Shown: positions 18,165-25,775 of the stretch, one piece after another
How the letters are laid out: each line of letters starts with the position of its first letter
Numbering within the stretch: position 1 is the first letter of the stretch
Assembly: GCF_001405015.1 (NCBI RefSeq)
Contig: NZ_CYZX01000006.1
Coordinates: 62,001 to 126,000 of the forward strand
From: Clostridium disporicum
GTDB lineage: Bacteria > Bacillota > Clostridia > Clostridiales > Clostridiaceae
Direction of reading: 5' to 3'
DNA: 64,000 nucleotides
The notes under the pieces: generated by a model
The model's input: the letters and a program-made list of their open reading frames with translations, nothing else
Database searches by the model: none
Told to the model about the DNA's origin: nothing
Translations under genes and position numbers: made by a program

Positions 18165-18388
18165 TGATAAAAATATATTCAACATCATGGTGCCCATCTT
18201 GTGTAAAGGCAAAGAGATTCTTTGAGATGAAGGGTTGGGAGTACGAAGAAATAAATGTTGCTGATAAACATGAAGATAGAGAAGAAGTAATGAGAGTTTC
18301 AGGACAAAGAACAGTTCCAGTTATAGATATTGATGGAGAAATAATTGTAGGTTTCGATAAGAAAAAGATTGAAGAAGCAATGGAATAA
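18164..18388 (+). CDS. glutaredoxin-like protein (CPSC motif)
   Basis: The 74-residue thioredoxin-fold protein carries the active site Cys10-Pro-Ser-Cys13 and the cis-proline block RTVPVIDIDG. Its size and sequence fit NrdH/glutaredoxin-like proteins used by clostridia. It overlaps the trxB stop by one base, so it is presumably the direct electron acceptor of that flavoprotein and may pass electrons to peroxiredoxins. Nothing indicates glutathione use. Confidence 0.9.
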   Translation: MIKIYSTSWCPSCVKAKRFFEMKGWEYEEINVADKHEDREEVMRVSGQRTVPVIDIDGEIIVGFDKKKIEEAME

Positions 18389-18415
18389 TAATCTTTGCTG
18401 AATGAAAAGATAAGG

Positions 18416-18453
18416 GATTTAGTTAGATTTATAAATCTGACTAAATCTTTTTT
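18416..18453 (+). terminator. terminator after trxB/glutaredoxin operon
   Basis: A 15-bp stem (GATTTAGTTAGATTT with AAATCTGACTAAATC, one mismatch) is followed by TTTTTTATT. Confidence 0.85.
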
Positions 18454-18645
18454 ATTCTTTAGGAAATTATATATTTAGAGATATAATATACGGAATAATT
18501 TTAATATTAGGTGAGTTAAATTATAGACTAATAAAAATAGGAATTTTTAATAGAATTTAATAAAGATAATAGTTTGTAAAATAAGTATGGTAGTTACTTG
18601 ATATATAGAAGACACTTTATAAGATATTTAAGGAAAGGCTAGTTT

Positions 18646-18846
18646 ATGGAGATAATAAAAGTTAATTAGAAAGGGGTTAAAGTTATTAATTTATTAGGTA
18701 AAGGAAAAGGTGGGTATTCATATTTAGTAACTGATGATAAAGAAAAATACGTTGTAAAACAAATTCATCATGAGCCTTGTGAATATTATCAATTTGGAAA
18801 TAAAATAGAAATAGAGTTAATTGATTGTTATAACCAAAATAAATGA
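18646..18846 (+). pseudogene. remnant of a protein-kinase-like gene
   Basis: From the ATG at 18646 (SD-like AAGG upstream) the frame reads MEIIKVN, a TAG at 18667-18669, then KGVKVINLLGKGKGGYSYLV and VVKQIHHEPCEYYQFGNKIE, before a TGA at 18844. This matches the start of a kinase fold: a glycine-rich loop followed by VVK with the ATP lysine. The rest of the kinase is absent. The gene therefore has one nonsense codon and a large 3' loss. It sits in an otherwise gene-free stretch (18389-19027) with terminator hairpins on both sides. Confidence 0.7.
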
Positions 18847-18854
18847 TAATACTT

Positions 18855-18886
18855 AGTACAATTTTTTTACTGAGATTGTACTTTTT
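18855..18886 (+). terminator. hairpin terminator after kinase remnant
   Basis: AGTACAAT / ATTGTACT with a 12-base loop is followed by a T-run. It probably ended the decayed gene. Confidence 0.7.
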
Positions 18887-18960
18887 CTATGTAAAAATTA
18901 ATAATTATATAGGAACATTACATACAAAAAGTTAATAAGAGAATAAGATTATAAGTTTAA

Positions 18961-18998
18961 TTAAAAAGAGCATCTAAAAAGAGAGATGCTCCTTTTTT
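18961..18998. terminator. bidirectional terminator for lipoprotein gene
   Basis: GAGCATCT / AGATGCTC with an 8-base loop has A-rich and T-rich flanks on opposite sides. It lies 30 bases beyond the minus-strand lipoprotein stop. Confidence 0.8.
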
Positions 18999-19027
18999 AT
19001 GTGAATTATATTTAAGTAAGTATATCG

Positions 19028-19543
19028 TTAATTAGTAGCTAGAGTATCATAAGTCTTCCAAAGCTGATAGCCCTTTTTACCTTCAAGCTTTACGTAGATA
19101 GTATCTGTGTCATCTTTATTATAGTAAGCTGTTGTTGAATTTGTGAATTTATATATGTCGCTTTCACCTATAAGCTTTTCACTGTTTCCGCTGAAAAAAG
19201 AGATTCTAGCCTTTTTATAACCGTTAGGTAGAGCGGTTTCAACCTCTTCATAATCGAAGTAATAAGGAGTATTTTTAACTATTATTAACGGCATTAAAAC
19301 TCCATCATCAGTTAATAGAGGCTTATAAGTACTGTTATAAGCTGCAAGGAACTTTTGACCTTCTGAGTCAACCATAAGAGCATCACCGCTTTTAGTATAT
19401 TCCTGCAATGTAGCACCTTTTTCTAGATATTCATCAATAGGATATTTATTAGGGATATTATCTTGATTAACTTCTGTAGTACCACAAGAAACCAATGATG
19501 ATACTGATATTCCTAATATGCAGATTATTAAAAATTTCTTCAT
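19028..19543 (-). CDS. small secreted lipoprotein of unknown function
   Basis: The 171-residue protein has a lipoprotein signal peptide (MKKFLIICILGISVSSLVSC, lipid-modified Cys20). A soluble extracytoplasmic domain follows, with a dozen short beta-type stretches (ALMVDSEGQKFLAAYNSTY, DTDTIYVKLEGKKGYQLWKT). I do not recognise a family. It appears monocistronic, with SD GGGGATGGAAAAGG before the ATG and a long A/T promoter region upstream. Confidence 0.8.
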   Translation of the reverse strand: MKKFLIICILGISVSSLVSCGTTEVNQDNIPNKYPIDEYLEKGATLQEYTKSGDALMVDSEGQKFLAAYNSTYKPLLTDDGVLMPLIIVKNTPYYFDYEEVETALPNGYKKARISFFSGNSEKLIGESDIYKFTNSTTAYYNKDDTDTIYVKLEGKKGYQLWKTYDTLATN

Positions 19544-19772
19544 ACCTTTTCCATCCCCTTTATTATTGTGAACAAATATATATATATCTTAATATGATTA
19601 TATGACAGTTATTTAGTAAATATCTTTGTTAAATTTTAAAAACTAATTATATGATGAAAAGTTTTAGGAGATATTACTTTACTCTTAAAAATAGAAAAAA
19701 TAGCATATGTATGTAATTAAATGGTATAATTAACGAAGTTGTTAAAATAATTAGCTGAAGGGGGCAAAGGCT

Positions 19773-21044
19773 ATGAATGAAAAAACATTAACTAAAAATA
19801 AACTATGGACAAGGGATTTCACCATTATTACTATTGGATCAATTATATCAATGCTAGGGAATGCAGTATCAGGATTTGCTATTGGTTTAGTAGTTCTTGA
19901 CTACACAAATTCTACTTTCTTATACGCATTATTTATGGTTGTATATAATCTACCTAAAATTGTAGTACCGTTATTTGCAGGACCATATTTAGATAGATTT
20001 TCTAGGAAAAAGGTGATTTATACTTTAGATTTTTTATCTGCAGCAATTTATACGGGAATATTTTTCTTTATTAATAGTGGTAATTTCAGCTATGGAATAT
20101 TAATAATTGTAAGTCTTTTTATAGGTTTAATAGATGGAATTTATATGGTGGCTTATGACAGTTTTTATCCTAATTTAATTTCTGAAGGAAATTTCTCAAA
20201 GGCATATTCTATTTCAAGTATGATTTATCCATTATCAGCATTTATGGTTCCAGTTGCGTCATTTATATATAATTCTATGGGTACAGCAGCATACCTTTTC
20301 TTATTTAATGCTATATCATTTTTTATTGCAGCATGCTTTGAGGCTACTATCAAATATAAAGAAACTCATATGTCAAAAGAAGAGCAAAAAGGCTTCGATT
20401 TTAAAGGATATAGGGATGACTTTAAGGAAGGTTTATCTTATATATGGGCCGAAAAAGGGCTTCTTGTTATAACTGTCTATTTCTGTTTAACAATGTTTGC
20501 AGGCAATGCAACACAAACAGTTTTATTACCTTTCTTTAAGAATAACTCTCAGTTGTTTACAAAAAGTACTATAGATGTTGTTACTTTATTTACTTTTGTA
20601 ACAGGTTGTGGGGTAATAGGTAGGCTTATTGGAGGAATGATACATTATAAGTTTAAATATCCTACAAGTAAAAAGTTTATGATAGCTATTACAGTATATA
20701 TGTCTATTTCTATAATCGAAGCAATTCAGTTATTCTTACCAGTAAAGATTATGATGTTATGTTTCTTTATAACTGGAATAATGGGAGTTACTTCATATAA
20801 TATAAGAATTTCAGCAACACAAAGTTATGTTCCAGATGACAAGAGAGGAAGATTTAATGGAATATTTAATATGATATGTGCAGCTGGAGGAATATTAGGA
20901 CAACTTTTAGGTGGAGGAATGGCAGAGTTTATTAGTGAAAGATCTGTAACTGTAATTTTTTCTATATTCAACATATTTGCAGTAATTTTTGTAATGTATA
21001 GAGGAAGAGAGTACGTTAAGAAGATATATAATCGTAAGGTATAA
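19773..21044 (+). CDS. MFS transporter
   Basis: The 423-residue protein has about twelve hydrophobic segments and the major-facilitator signature in the first cytoplasmic loop (GPYLDRFSRKKVIYTLD), with a related GGMIHYKFKY in the second half. The overall text resembles drug or efflux MFS members that keep DKRGRFNGIFNM before helix 11. The substrate cannot be assigned. SD GAAGGGGG precedes the ATG. A small membrane gene follows 67 bases later on the same strand. Confidence 0.88.
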   Translation: MNEKTLTKNKLWTRDFTIITIGSIISMLGNAVSGFAIGLVVLDYTNSTFLYALFMVVYNLPKIVVPLFAGPYLDRFSRKKVIYTLDFLSAAIYTGIFFFINSGNFSYGILIIVSLFIGLIDGIYMVAYDSFYPNLISEGNFSKAYSISSMIYPLSAFMVPVASFIYNSMGTAAYLFLFNAISFFIAACFEATIKYKETHMSKEEQKGFDFKGYRDDFKEGLSYIWAEKGLLVITVYFCLTMFAGNATQTVLLPFFKNNSQLFTKSTIDVVTLFTFVTGCGVIGRLIGGMIHYKFKYPTSKKFMIAITVYMSISIIEAIQLFLPVKIMMLCFFITGIMGVTSYNIRISATQSYVPDDKRGRFNGIFNMICAAGGILGQLLGGGMAEFISERSVTVIFSIFNIFAVIFVMYRGREYVKKIYNRKV

Positions 21045-21111
21045 GATAGTAATATCACTGATGTAGTGGTCAAAAGGTGTTTTTATGGGATAAGTAAAGA
21101 GGGGATAGAAG

Positions 21112-21405
21112 ATGAGATTAATAGATAATATATATATAGCAGAAATGATATTAATGCTTAGCAGCACTGTGATTAATGTTTTATTTCTGGCAGGTTTTAT
21201 ATCAGATGCATACGTTCAATATGGATTTATCTTAGTAATTTTATGCGGGATAGGAATAAACTATTTACTTATGAAAGAGAAAAATAATAAGAAAGAGAAG
21301 GTAGTTAAGCTAAGGACTAAGAAAAATATTTTATCAATTATTATTGTAGTAGTAATTTGTTTAAGTTGGATAACAACTTATTATTTAGCAATATTTAATA
21401 GGTGA
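21112..21405 (+). CDS. small membrane protein, unknown function
   Basis: The 97-residue product has three predicted membrane segments (about residues 7-29, 35-52 and 72-92) separated by a lysine-rich loop (KEKNNKKEKVVKLRTKK). I do not recognise a family. SD GAGGGGATAG precedes the ATG. It may be co-transcribed with the MFS gene upstream. Confidence 0.7.
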   Translation: MRLIDNIYIAEMILMLSSTVINVLFLAGFISDAYVQYGFILVILCGIGINYLLMKEKNNKKEKVVKLRTKKNILSIIIVVVICLSWITTYYLAIFNR

Positions 21406-21527
21406 TTATAGTTGAATTTAAATCTTAATTAATAATTAAGATTATGTAATTTTACTATTATAAATTGAAAAATTAATATATAATAGTTAAGGGGTTAATT
21501 AGATATTTCTTATTTGGAGGTAATTAA

Positions 21528-22358
21528 ATGGAATTTTTAGAAATTATAAAAGCCATAATACTAGGAATTGTAGAAGGTATTACAGAATGGCTACCTGTTA
21601 GTAGTACAGGACATATGATATTAGTAGATGAGTTTTTAAAACTAAATGTATCACCAGAGTTTATGGAGATGTTTTTAGTAGTTATCCAGCTTGGTGCTAT
21701 TATGGCAGTTGTTATTTTATATTGGAAGAAGATTTTCCCGTTTACATTTGATAAAAAGGGGATGCATATAGAAAAAGAAACTTTCTCTATGTGGTTTAAA
21801 ATAATAGTTGCTTGTTTACCAGCTGCAGTAGTTGGACTTTTATTTGATGACTACCTTAATGCATTATTCTATAATCCAACAACAGTTGCAATAATGTTAA
21901 TTTTATTTGGTATTTTATTTATAGTTGTTGAAAACTATAATAAAGGTAAGAGACCAACAATTAACAGTTTAGCAGATATTACGTATACTACAGCTATAAT
22001 TATTGGAATATGGCAACTTATAGCGGCAGTATTTCCAGGAACTTCACGTTCAGGAGCAACTATAGTAGGAGCATTATTAATTGGGGTATCTAGAACTGTA
22101 GCAGCTGAATTTACATTCTTCCTTGCTATACCAGTTATGTTTGGTGCAAGTGCATTAAAGCTACTTAAGTTTGGATTTAGCTTCACAGGAAATGAACTTA
22201 TGTTATTAGTTGTAGGGTTAGTTGTTGCTTTTGTAGTATCAGTATTAGCAATTAAATTCTTAATGACATATATCAAGAAGCATGATTTTAAAGTATTTGG
22301 ATGGTATAGAATCGTACTTGGTATAATAGTTCTTGCATATTTCTACATAATTAAATAA
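21528..22358 (+). CDS. uppP: undecaprenyl-diphosphatase UppP/BacA
   Basis: The 276-residue integral membrane protein carries both family signatures: EGITEWLPVSSTGHM at about residues 17-31 and PGTSRSGATIVGALL at about 171-185. It dephosphorylates undecaprenyl diphosphate at the outer membrane face to recycle the lipid carrier for peptidoglycan, and gives basal bacitracin resistance. The SD is TTGGAGG and a strong terminator follows, so it is a single-gene unit. Confidence 0.96.
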   Translation: MEFLEIIKAIILGIVEGITEWLPVSSTGHMILVDEFLKLNVSPEFMEMFLVVIQLGAIMAVVILYWKKIFPFTFDKKGMHIEKETFSMWFKIIVACLPAAVVGLLFDDYLNALFYNPTTVAIMLILFGILFIVVENYNKGKRPTINSLADITYTTAIIIGIWQLIAAVFPGTSRSGATIVGALLIGVSRTVAAEFTFFLAIPVMFGASALKLLKFGFSFTGNELMLLVVGLVVAFVVSVLAIKFLMTYIKKHDFKVFGWYRIVLGIIVLAYFYIIK

Positions 22359-22366
22359 TTGTATTT

Positions 22367-22399
22367 AAAGGATTGTCTATTAGTGACAATCCTTTTTTT
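22367..22399 (+). terminator. terminator after uppP
   Basis: AAAGGATTGTC / GACAATCCTTT with a 7-base loop ends in TTTTTTT. Confidence 0.9.
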
Positions 22400-22573
22400 A
22401 TAGAGATTTTTAGATAGTTTCAAAAATATTCATATAAAGCTTGGATTATATTAGATATAATTATAGAGAGATTTAATTAAAAGGTAGAATATTGTATAGT
22501 AATTTACACTGTATTTTTGTATTGGCGGTGTATAAACAATTTTAGACTACTTTAAGGAGAGGGAAGTATAGAT

Positions 22574-23047
22574 ATGGTAGAATTTTTAAGGGCTAGTGAG
22601 AAAGATTTAGACAAGCTTTATAAGGTTATAAGGAATGCTTTTGATGAGGATAAGAAAAATTACGGCAGTGGACCTGAATATTATGAAGATAAAAATAAAT
22701 TAAAATATTATTTAAGCAATTTAACATGTTACAAGGCTGTTATTGATAATGAGATAATTGGTGGAATGATTATATTTAATCTAGGTGGAGGACGATATAG
22801 ACTTGGAGCTATTTTTATTGATACAGAGCATCAAAATAAGGGGATAGGCACAAAGGCCATAGAGTTTTTAGAGGAAACTCATAAGGATGCAGAAGTATGG
22901 GAATTAGATACTCCCTATAAAAATTATAGAGATCAGCATTTTTATGAAAAATTAGGTTATAAAAAGGTAGCAGAAACAGTTGCTGAGAAAAATGGTTTTT
23001 ACCTTTTTATATATGAAAAGATAATTCGTAGAAGTGTATTTAAGTAA
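22574..23047 (+). CDS. GNAT-family N-acetyltransferase
   Basis: The 157-residue protein shows the acetyl-CoA-binding motif A (LGAIFIDTEHQNKGIGTKAI, with the Q-x-x-G-x-G loop) and the C-terminal FYEKLGYKKV typical of GNAT enzymes. The acceptor is unknown. The acidic, tyrosine-rich N-terminal region (DEDKKNYGSGPEYYEDK) probably forms the substrate lid. SD AGGAGAGGG precedes the ATG. Confidence 0.88.
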   Translation: MVEFLRASEKDLDKLYKVIRNAFDEDKKNYGSGPEYYEDKNKLKYYLSNLTCYKAVIDNEIIGGMIIFNLGGGRYRLGAIFIDTEHQNKGIGTKAIEFLEETHKDAEVWELDTPYKNYRDQHFYEKLGYKKVAETVAEKNGFYLFIYEKIIRRSVFK

Positions 23048-23186
23048 AGATGGGATAAACTCTTTATTTCTTTATTAACGTATCATTAATATATATATAT
23101 TATACCAATTGAGGCATTAATTGTAGCGTATTATGTTCCTGAATTTCCATAAGATAAAGGTATCATATAATTAAGGAGAAAAATTT

Positions 23187-23348
23187 ATGAACAAATATGC
23201 AAATCAAAGTAAACAACAAGGACAACAAAATTCTATGCAGAGCAATGCTATGGGAAATCAAAACCAAGGACAAATGCAAAGCAGTGCACAAATAGACCAA
23301 AATATTGAAAATTACAAAAAACAACAACAAAAAAATTCACTTCAATAG
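23187..23348 (+). CDS. small Gln/Asn-rich protein (53 aa)
   Basis: An ATG at 23187, spaced correctly behind TTAAGGAG, opens a 53-codon frame ending in TAG. The product is soluble and extremely biased: about two thirds Gln, Asn, Ser and Lys, with runs such as QQGQQNSMQSNAMGNQNQGQ. A strong terminator follows, supporting a real transcript. The composition recalls gamma-type small acid-soluble spore proteins, but I see no defining motif. The function is unassigned. Confidence 0.65.
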   Translation: MNKYANQSKQQGQQNSMQSNAMGNQNQGQMQSSAQIDQNIENYKKQQQKNSLQ

Positions 23349-23414
23349 TGAAAAGCTAAAGCTTAACCTAAATGTCACGGGTTATTTAGTGATTTAGATA
23401 AAAGAGTTCATTAA

Positions 23415-23453
23415 AAAAATAGGCTGTATCTAAAATTGCACAGCCTATTTTTA
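23415..23453 (+). terminator. terminator after Gln/Asn-rich gene
   Basis: AAAATAGGCTGT / ACAGCCTATTTTT with a 12-base loop ends in T. Confidence 0.85.
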
Positions 23454-23540
23454 TTGCTTATTATTTAGAAAAGTTATCTATGAAAGAAATCATATTCTAT
23501 TATGGAAAACTTATTTCTTTTGAGAAAAGAAATAAAATTA

Positions 23541-24674
23541 CTAGTTAAGATAATTTACAAATTCCTTATGAAGGTCACCTTTAAGGTTGAATTCTAGCTC
23601 TTTAAGAACTGTATTTATAGCTTTTAGAGTTATATAAAGCTTTTCTTCATAGCAATTTTCACCCATATGACCTATTCTAAAGATTTTATCTTGTAAGAAG
23701 TCAAATCCTCCAGCAATTATAATGTTATGTTCAGAATATAATTTATTAAATAAATCTTTATAGTTAATTCCTTCAGGAACTAATACTGTAGAAACTGTAT
23801 TAGAGTGACAGTCTTTAGATAATAATTCTAAGCCACATTCTTTAACAGCATATCTACAAGCTTCAGCATAACGTTTATGTCTTTGAAGTACATCTTTATC
23901 TCCTAGGAAATTATCTAGTGCTTTATCAAAGGCATAAATATCGCTTATAGGTTGAGTATATGGAAACCATTTATTTTCATACCAATCATTCCAAATTGTA
24001 AGGTTAGCATAGAAACTTCTTATAGGTGTTTCACGGCTATTCATAGCCTCTATAGCATCTTCGCTAATGCTTAGGAAAGTTAATCCAGGAGGAGCTGAAA
24101 GACATTTTTGAGAGCCTCCTAGAGCTATATCGATATTCCATTCATCAACTTGTATTTCTTCTCCGCCGATACTTGAAACTGAATCAACTATTGATAATAT
24201 ATTATATTTCTTTAATAGAGGACAGATATCTTTTATTGGATTTGTTATACCAGATGGAGTCTCACAGTGAACTACAGTTGCAACTTTAAAGTCATGATTT
24301 TCTTTTAAGAATTCTTCTAATTTTCCTATGTCTATTCCACGATCTCTTTCACCACTGAAAAATGTTACTGTTCCACCATACATTTCTGCAAAATCTTTAA
24401 AACCATATCCAAAGATACCATTTTCAATACAAAGGACTTTATCACCTTCTTCTATTAGTGAAGCACAAGCAGCTTCAAGGCCAAGTATTCCTTCACCATC
24501 TAAGATTAGAACTTGGTTTTTTGTATGCATTATATTTTGAAGTTTTTCACAGGTGTTTTTATAAAAATCATAAAATTCAATATCTAAGTCAGGATTTGTT
24601 ATCGGTTTTCCCATAGCTTCTCTGACATTTTCTCTTATAAACGTTGGTCCTGGTGTCATTATTAATTTATCCAT
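23541..24674 (-). CDS. class V PLP aminotransferase, pyridoxamine-pyruvate-transaminase-like
   Basis: The 377-residue fold-type I enzyme belongs to the alanine-glyoxylate/serine-pyruvate group. It begins MTPGPTFIRENVREAMG, has ILDGEGILGLEAACASL near residue 55, VDSVSSIGG with the cofactor-binding Asp, and the Schiff-base lysine in GGSQKCLSAPPGLTF. Several blocks (GLEAA-ASLI, TPSG-TNPI, KCL-APPGLT) match pyridoxamine-pyruvate transaminase as I recall it. The adjacent gene, 14 bases upstream, is an ECF vitamin-transporter subunit. Vitamin B6 salvage (pyridoxamine to pyridoxal) is therefore the favoured role, and alanine-glyoxylate aminotransferase the main alternative. Confidence 0.85.
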   Translation of the reverse strand: MDKLIMTPGPTFIRENVREAMGKPITNPDLDIEFYDFYKNTCEKLQNIMHTKNQVLILDGEGILGLEAACASLIEEGDKVLCIENGIFGYGFKDFAEMYGGTVTFFSGERDRGIDIGKLEEFLKENHDFKVATVVHCETPSGITNPIKDICPLLKKYNILSIVDSVSSIGGEEIQVDEWNIDIALGGSQKCLSAPPGLTFLSISEDAIEAMNSRETPIRSFYANLTIWNDWYENKWFPYTQPISDIYAFDKALDNFLGDKDVLQRHKRYAEACRYAVKECGLELLSKDCHSNTVSTVLVPEGINYKDLFNKLYSEHNIIIAGGFDFLQDKIFRIGHMGENCYEEKLYITLKAINTVLKELEFNLKGDLHKEFVNYLN

Positions 24675-24688
24675 AGCTTTTAACCTCC

Positions 24689-25234
24689 CTAAATCTCTGT
24701 TTTGATATGTCTTACTTTAAATCCAGCTTTAAGAGCGACTGAAACTGGCACTGCAATTACTGTTCCTACGATACATTGCATTGTATTGCCCCATATTGAT
24801 TGAAGAGGAACTATCCAGTTACCATATAAGATTCCTTCAGTTATATAGTAACCTAAAATCATAGTAATAAAGGCTAGTGCTAGTCCTATACCAGTGTAAA
24901 AAATACTTTGTTTTTTGCTATTAGCTTCTTTAAAAGACCAAGTACCAATAGCGTACCCCATAATAAATCTAATAATTAATGTAAATGGTGCCCAAACTAC
25001 CCAAGCACTTGTTAAATCAAATAATGCCATTCCTATACCACCAGAAATTGCCCCGGCCTTTTTACCAAAAACCATTGCTATAGTAAAGAACATAACATTT
25101 CCTAAATGAAATAAACCTCCACTTGTAGGTCCAGGAATATTAATAAATCTAGTAGCTACATAAACCAAGGCGATAAACAATCCGTACATAGCTATTTCTT
25201 TTGCATTAAATTTTTGTTTAGAATTAGTAGTCAT
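24689..25234 (-). CDS. ECF transporter S component (vitamin-type)
   Basis: The 181-residue protein has about six hydrophobic segments and the compact ECF S-component layout (AMYGLFIALVYVATRF, then GGLFHLGNVMFFTIAMVFGK). It would bind a vitamin or precursor at the membrane and use a shared EcfAAT energising module, which is not encoded nearby. Co-location with a pyridoxamine-transaminase-like enzyme suggests vitamin B6. Hydroxymethylpyrimidine or queuosine precursors cannot be excluded. SD AAGGGGGAT precedes the ATG. Confidence 0.85.
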   Translation of the reverse strand: MTTNSKQKFNAKEIAMYGLFIALVYVATRFINIPGPTSGGLFHLGNVMFFTIAMVFGKKAGAISGGIGMALFDLTSAWVVWAPFTLIIRFIMGYAIGTWSFKEANSKKQSIFYTGIGLALAFITMILGYYITEGILYGNWIVPLQSIWGNTMQCIVGTVIAVPVSVALKAGFKVRHIKTEI

Positions 25235-25282
25235 AAAATTAAATCCCCCTTATTTATTACGTATAATTTAAATCATAATACT

Positions 25283-25323
25283 ATCATAGGATAAAGATGG
25301 AATAATGCAAGTGTATCGATACA
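25283..25323 (-). promoter_or_regulatory. promoter with palindromic site for ECF/aminotransferase operon
   Basis: On the minus strand, TTGCAT (25310-25305), a 16-base spacer and TATGAT (25288-25283) make a good sigma-A promoter. A perfect palindrome TGTATCGATACA (25312-25323) lies immediately upstream of the -35, the usual place for an activator site. The regulator is unknown; a GntR/MocR-type vitamin B6 regulator would fit. Confidence 0.5.
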
Positions 25324-25553
25324 ATGTTAGTTTAATTATATGTAAAGATGAAAGATATGCTTAGGTGAAATTAAAAATTGACTTTGTAAATGGGAAGAAG
25401 TAATTAGAGGATAAATAGCTGGAAAAGTGTTTTTATTTTATAGGTAAAATGCATAACAAATTTTTATGAAAATACTTGACAAAAATGATATTTTAATGTC
25501 GTAAAATCATAGGAAGTTTAATAAATGACTGTAAGTTAGTGAAATAGAGCGTT

Positions 25554-25600
25554 TATCTATATGTTGTATATCTGATGATAAAAAAACATATATATAGTGT
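25554..25600 (+). promoter_or_regulatory. tandem NrdR boxes upstream of nrdD
   Basis: TATCTATATGTTGTAT (25554-25569) and AACATATATATAGTGT (25585-25600) each resemble the NrdR consensus ACACWATATATWGTGT, and their starts are 31 bases apart, the usual three-turn spacing. NrdR-ATP/dATP would repress the anaerobic reductase operon from here. Confidence 0.6.
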
Positions 25601-25775
25601 ATAAAACGAAGATTTTAGATAGGAAATTAAAGATTTTTAATGAAAAATTCGTTGAAATTGGGATTGGACAAATATGCAGAAATTTAGTAGTTGGAGTATA
25701 ATAATTTAAGTGATAATTATTAAATTTTTAAAAAGTAAGAAGATGAGAAAATGGGTTTAGGGGGATACATAAAGC

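Larger units (their letters stand above)
25235..25775. other. intergenic region between divergent ECF and nrdD genes
   Basis: This 541-base gap contains no credible gene. It holds a minus-strand promoter with a 12-bp palindrome (25283-25323) and tandem NrdR boxes (25554-25600), listed separately. About 170 bases separate the boxes from nrdD, so a long untranslated leader is likely. Confidence 0.6.
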
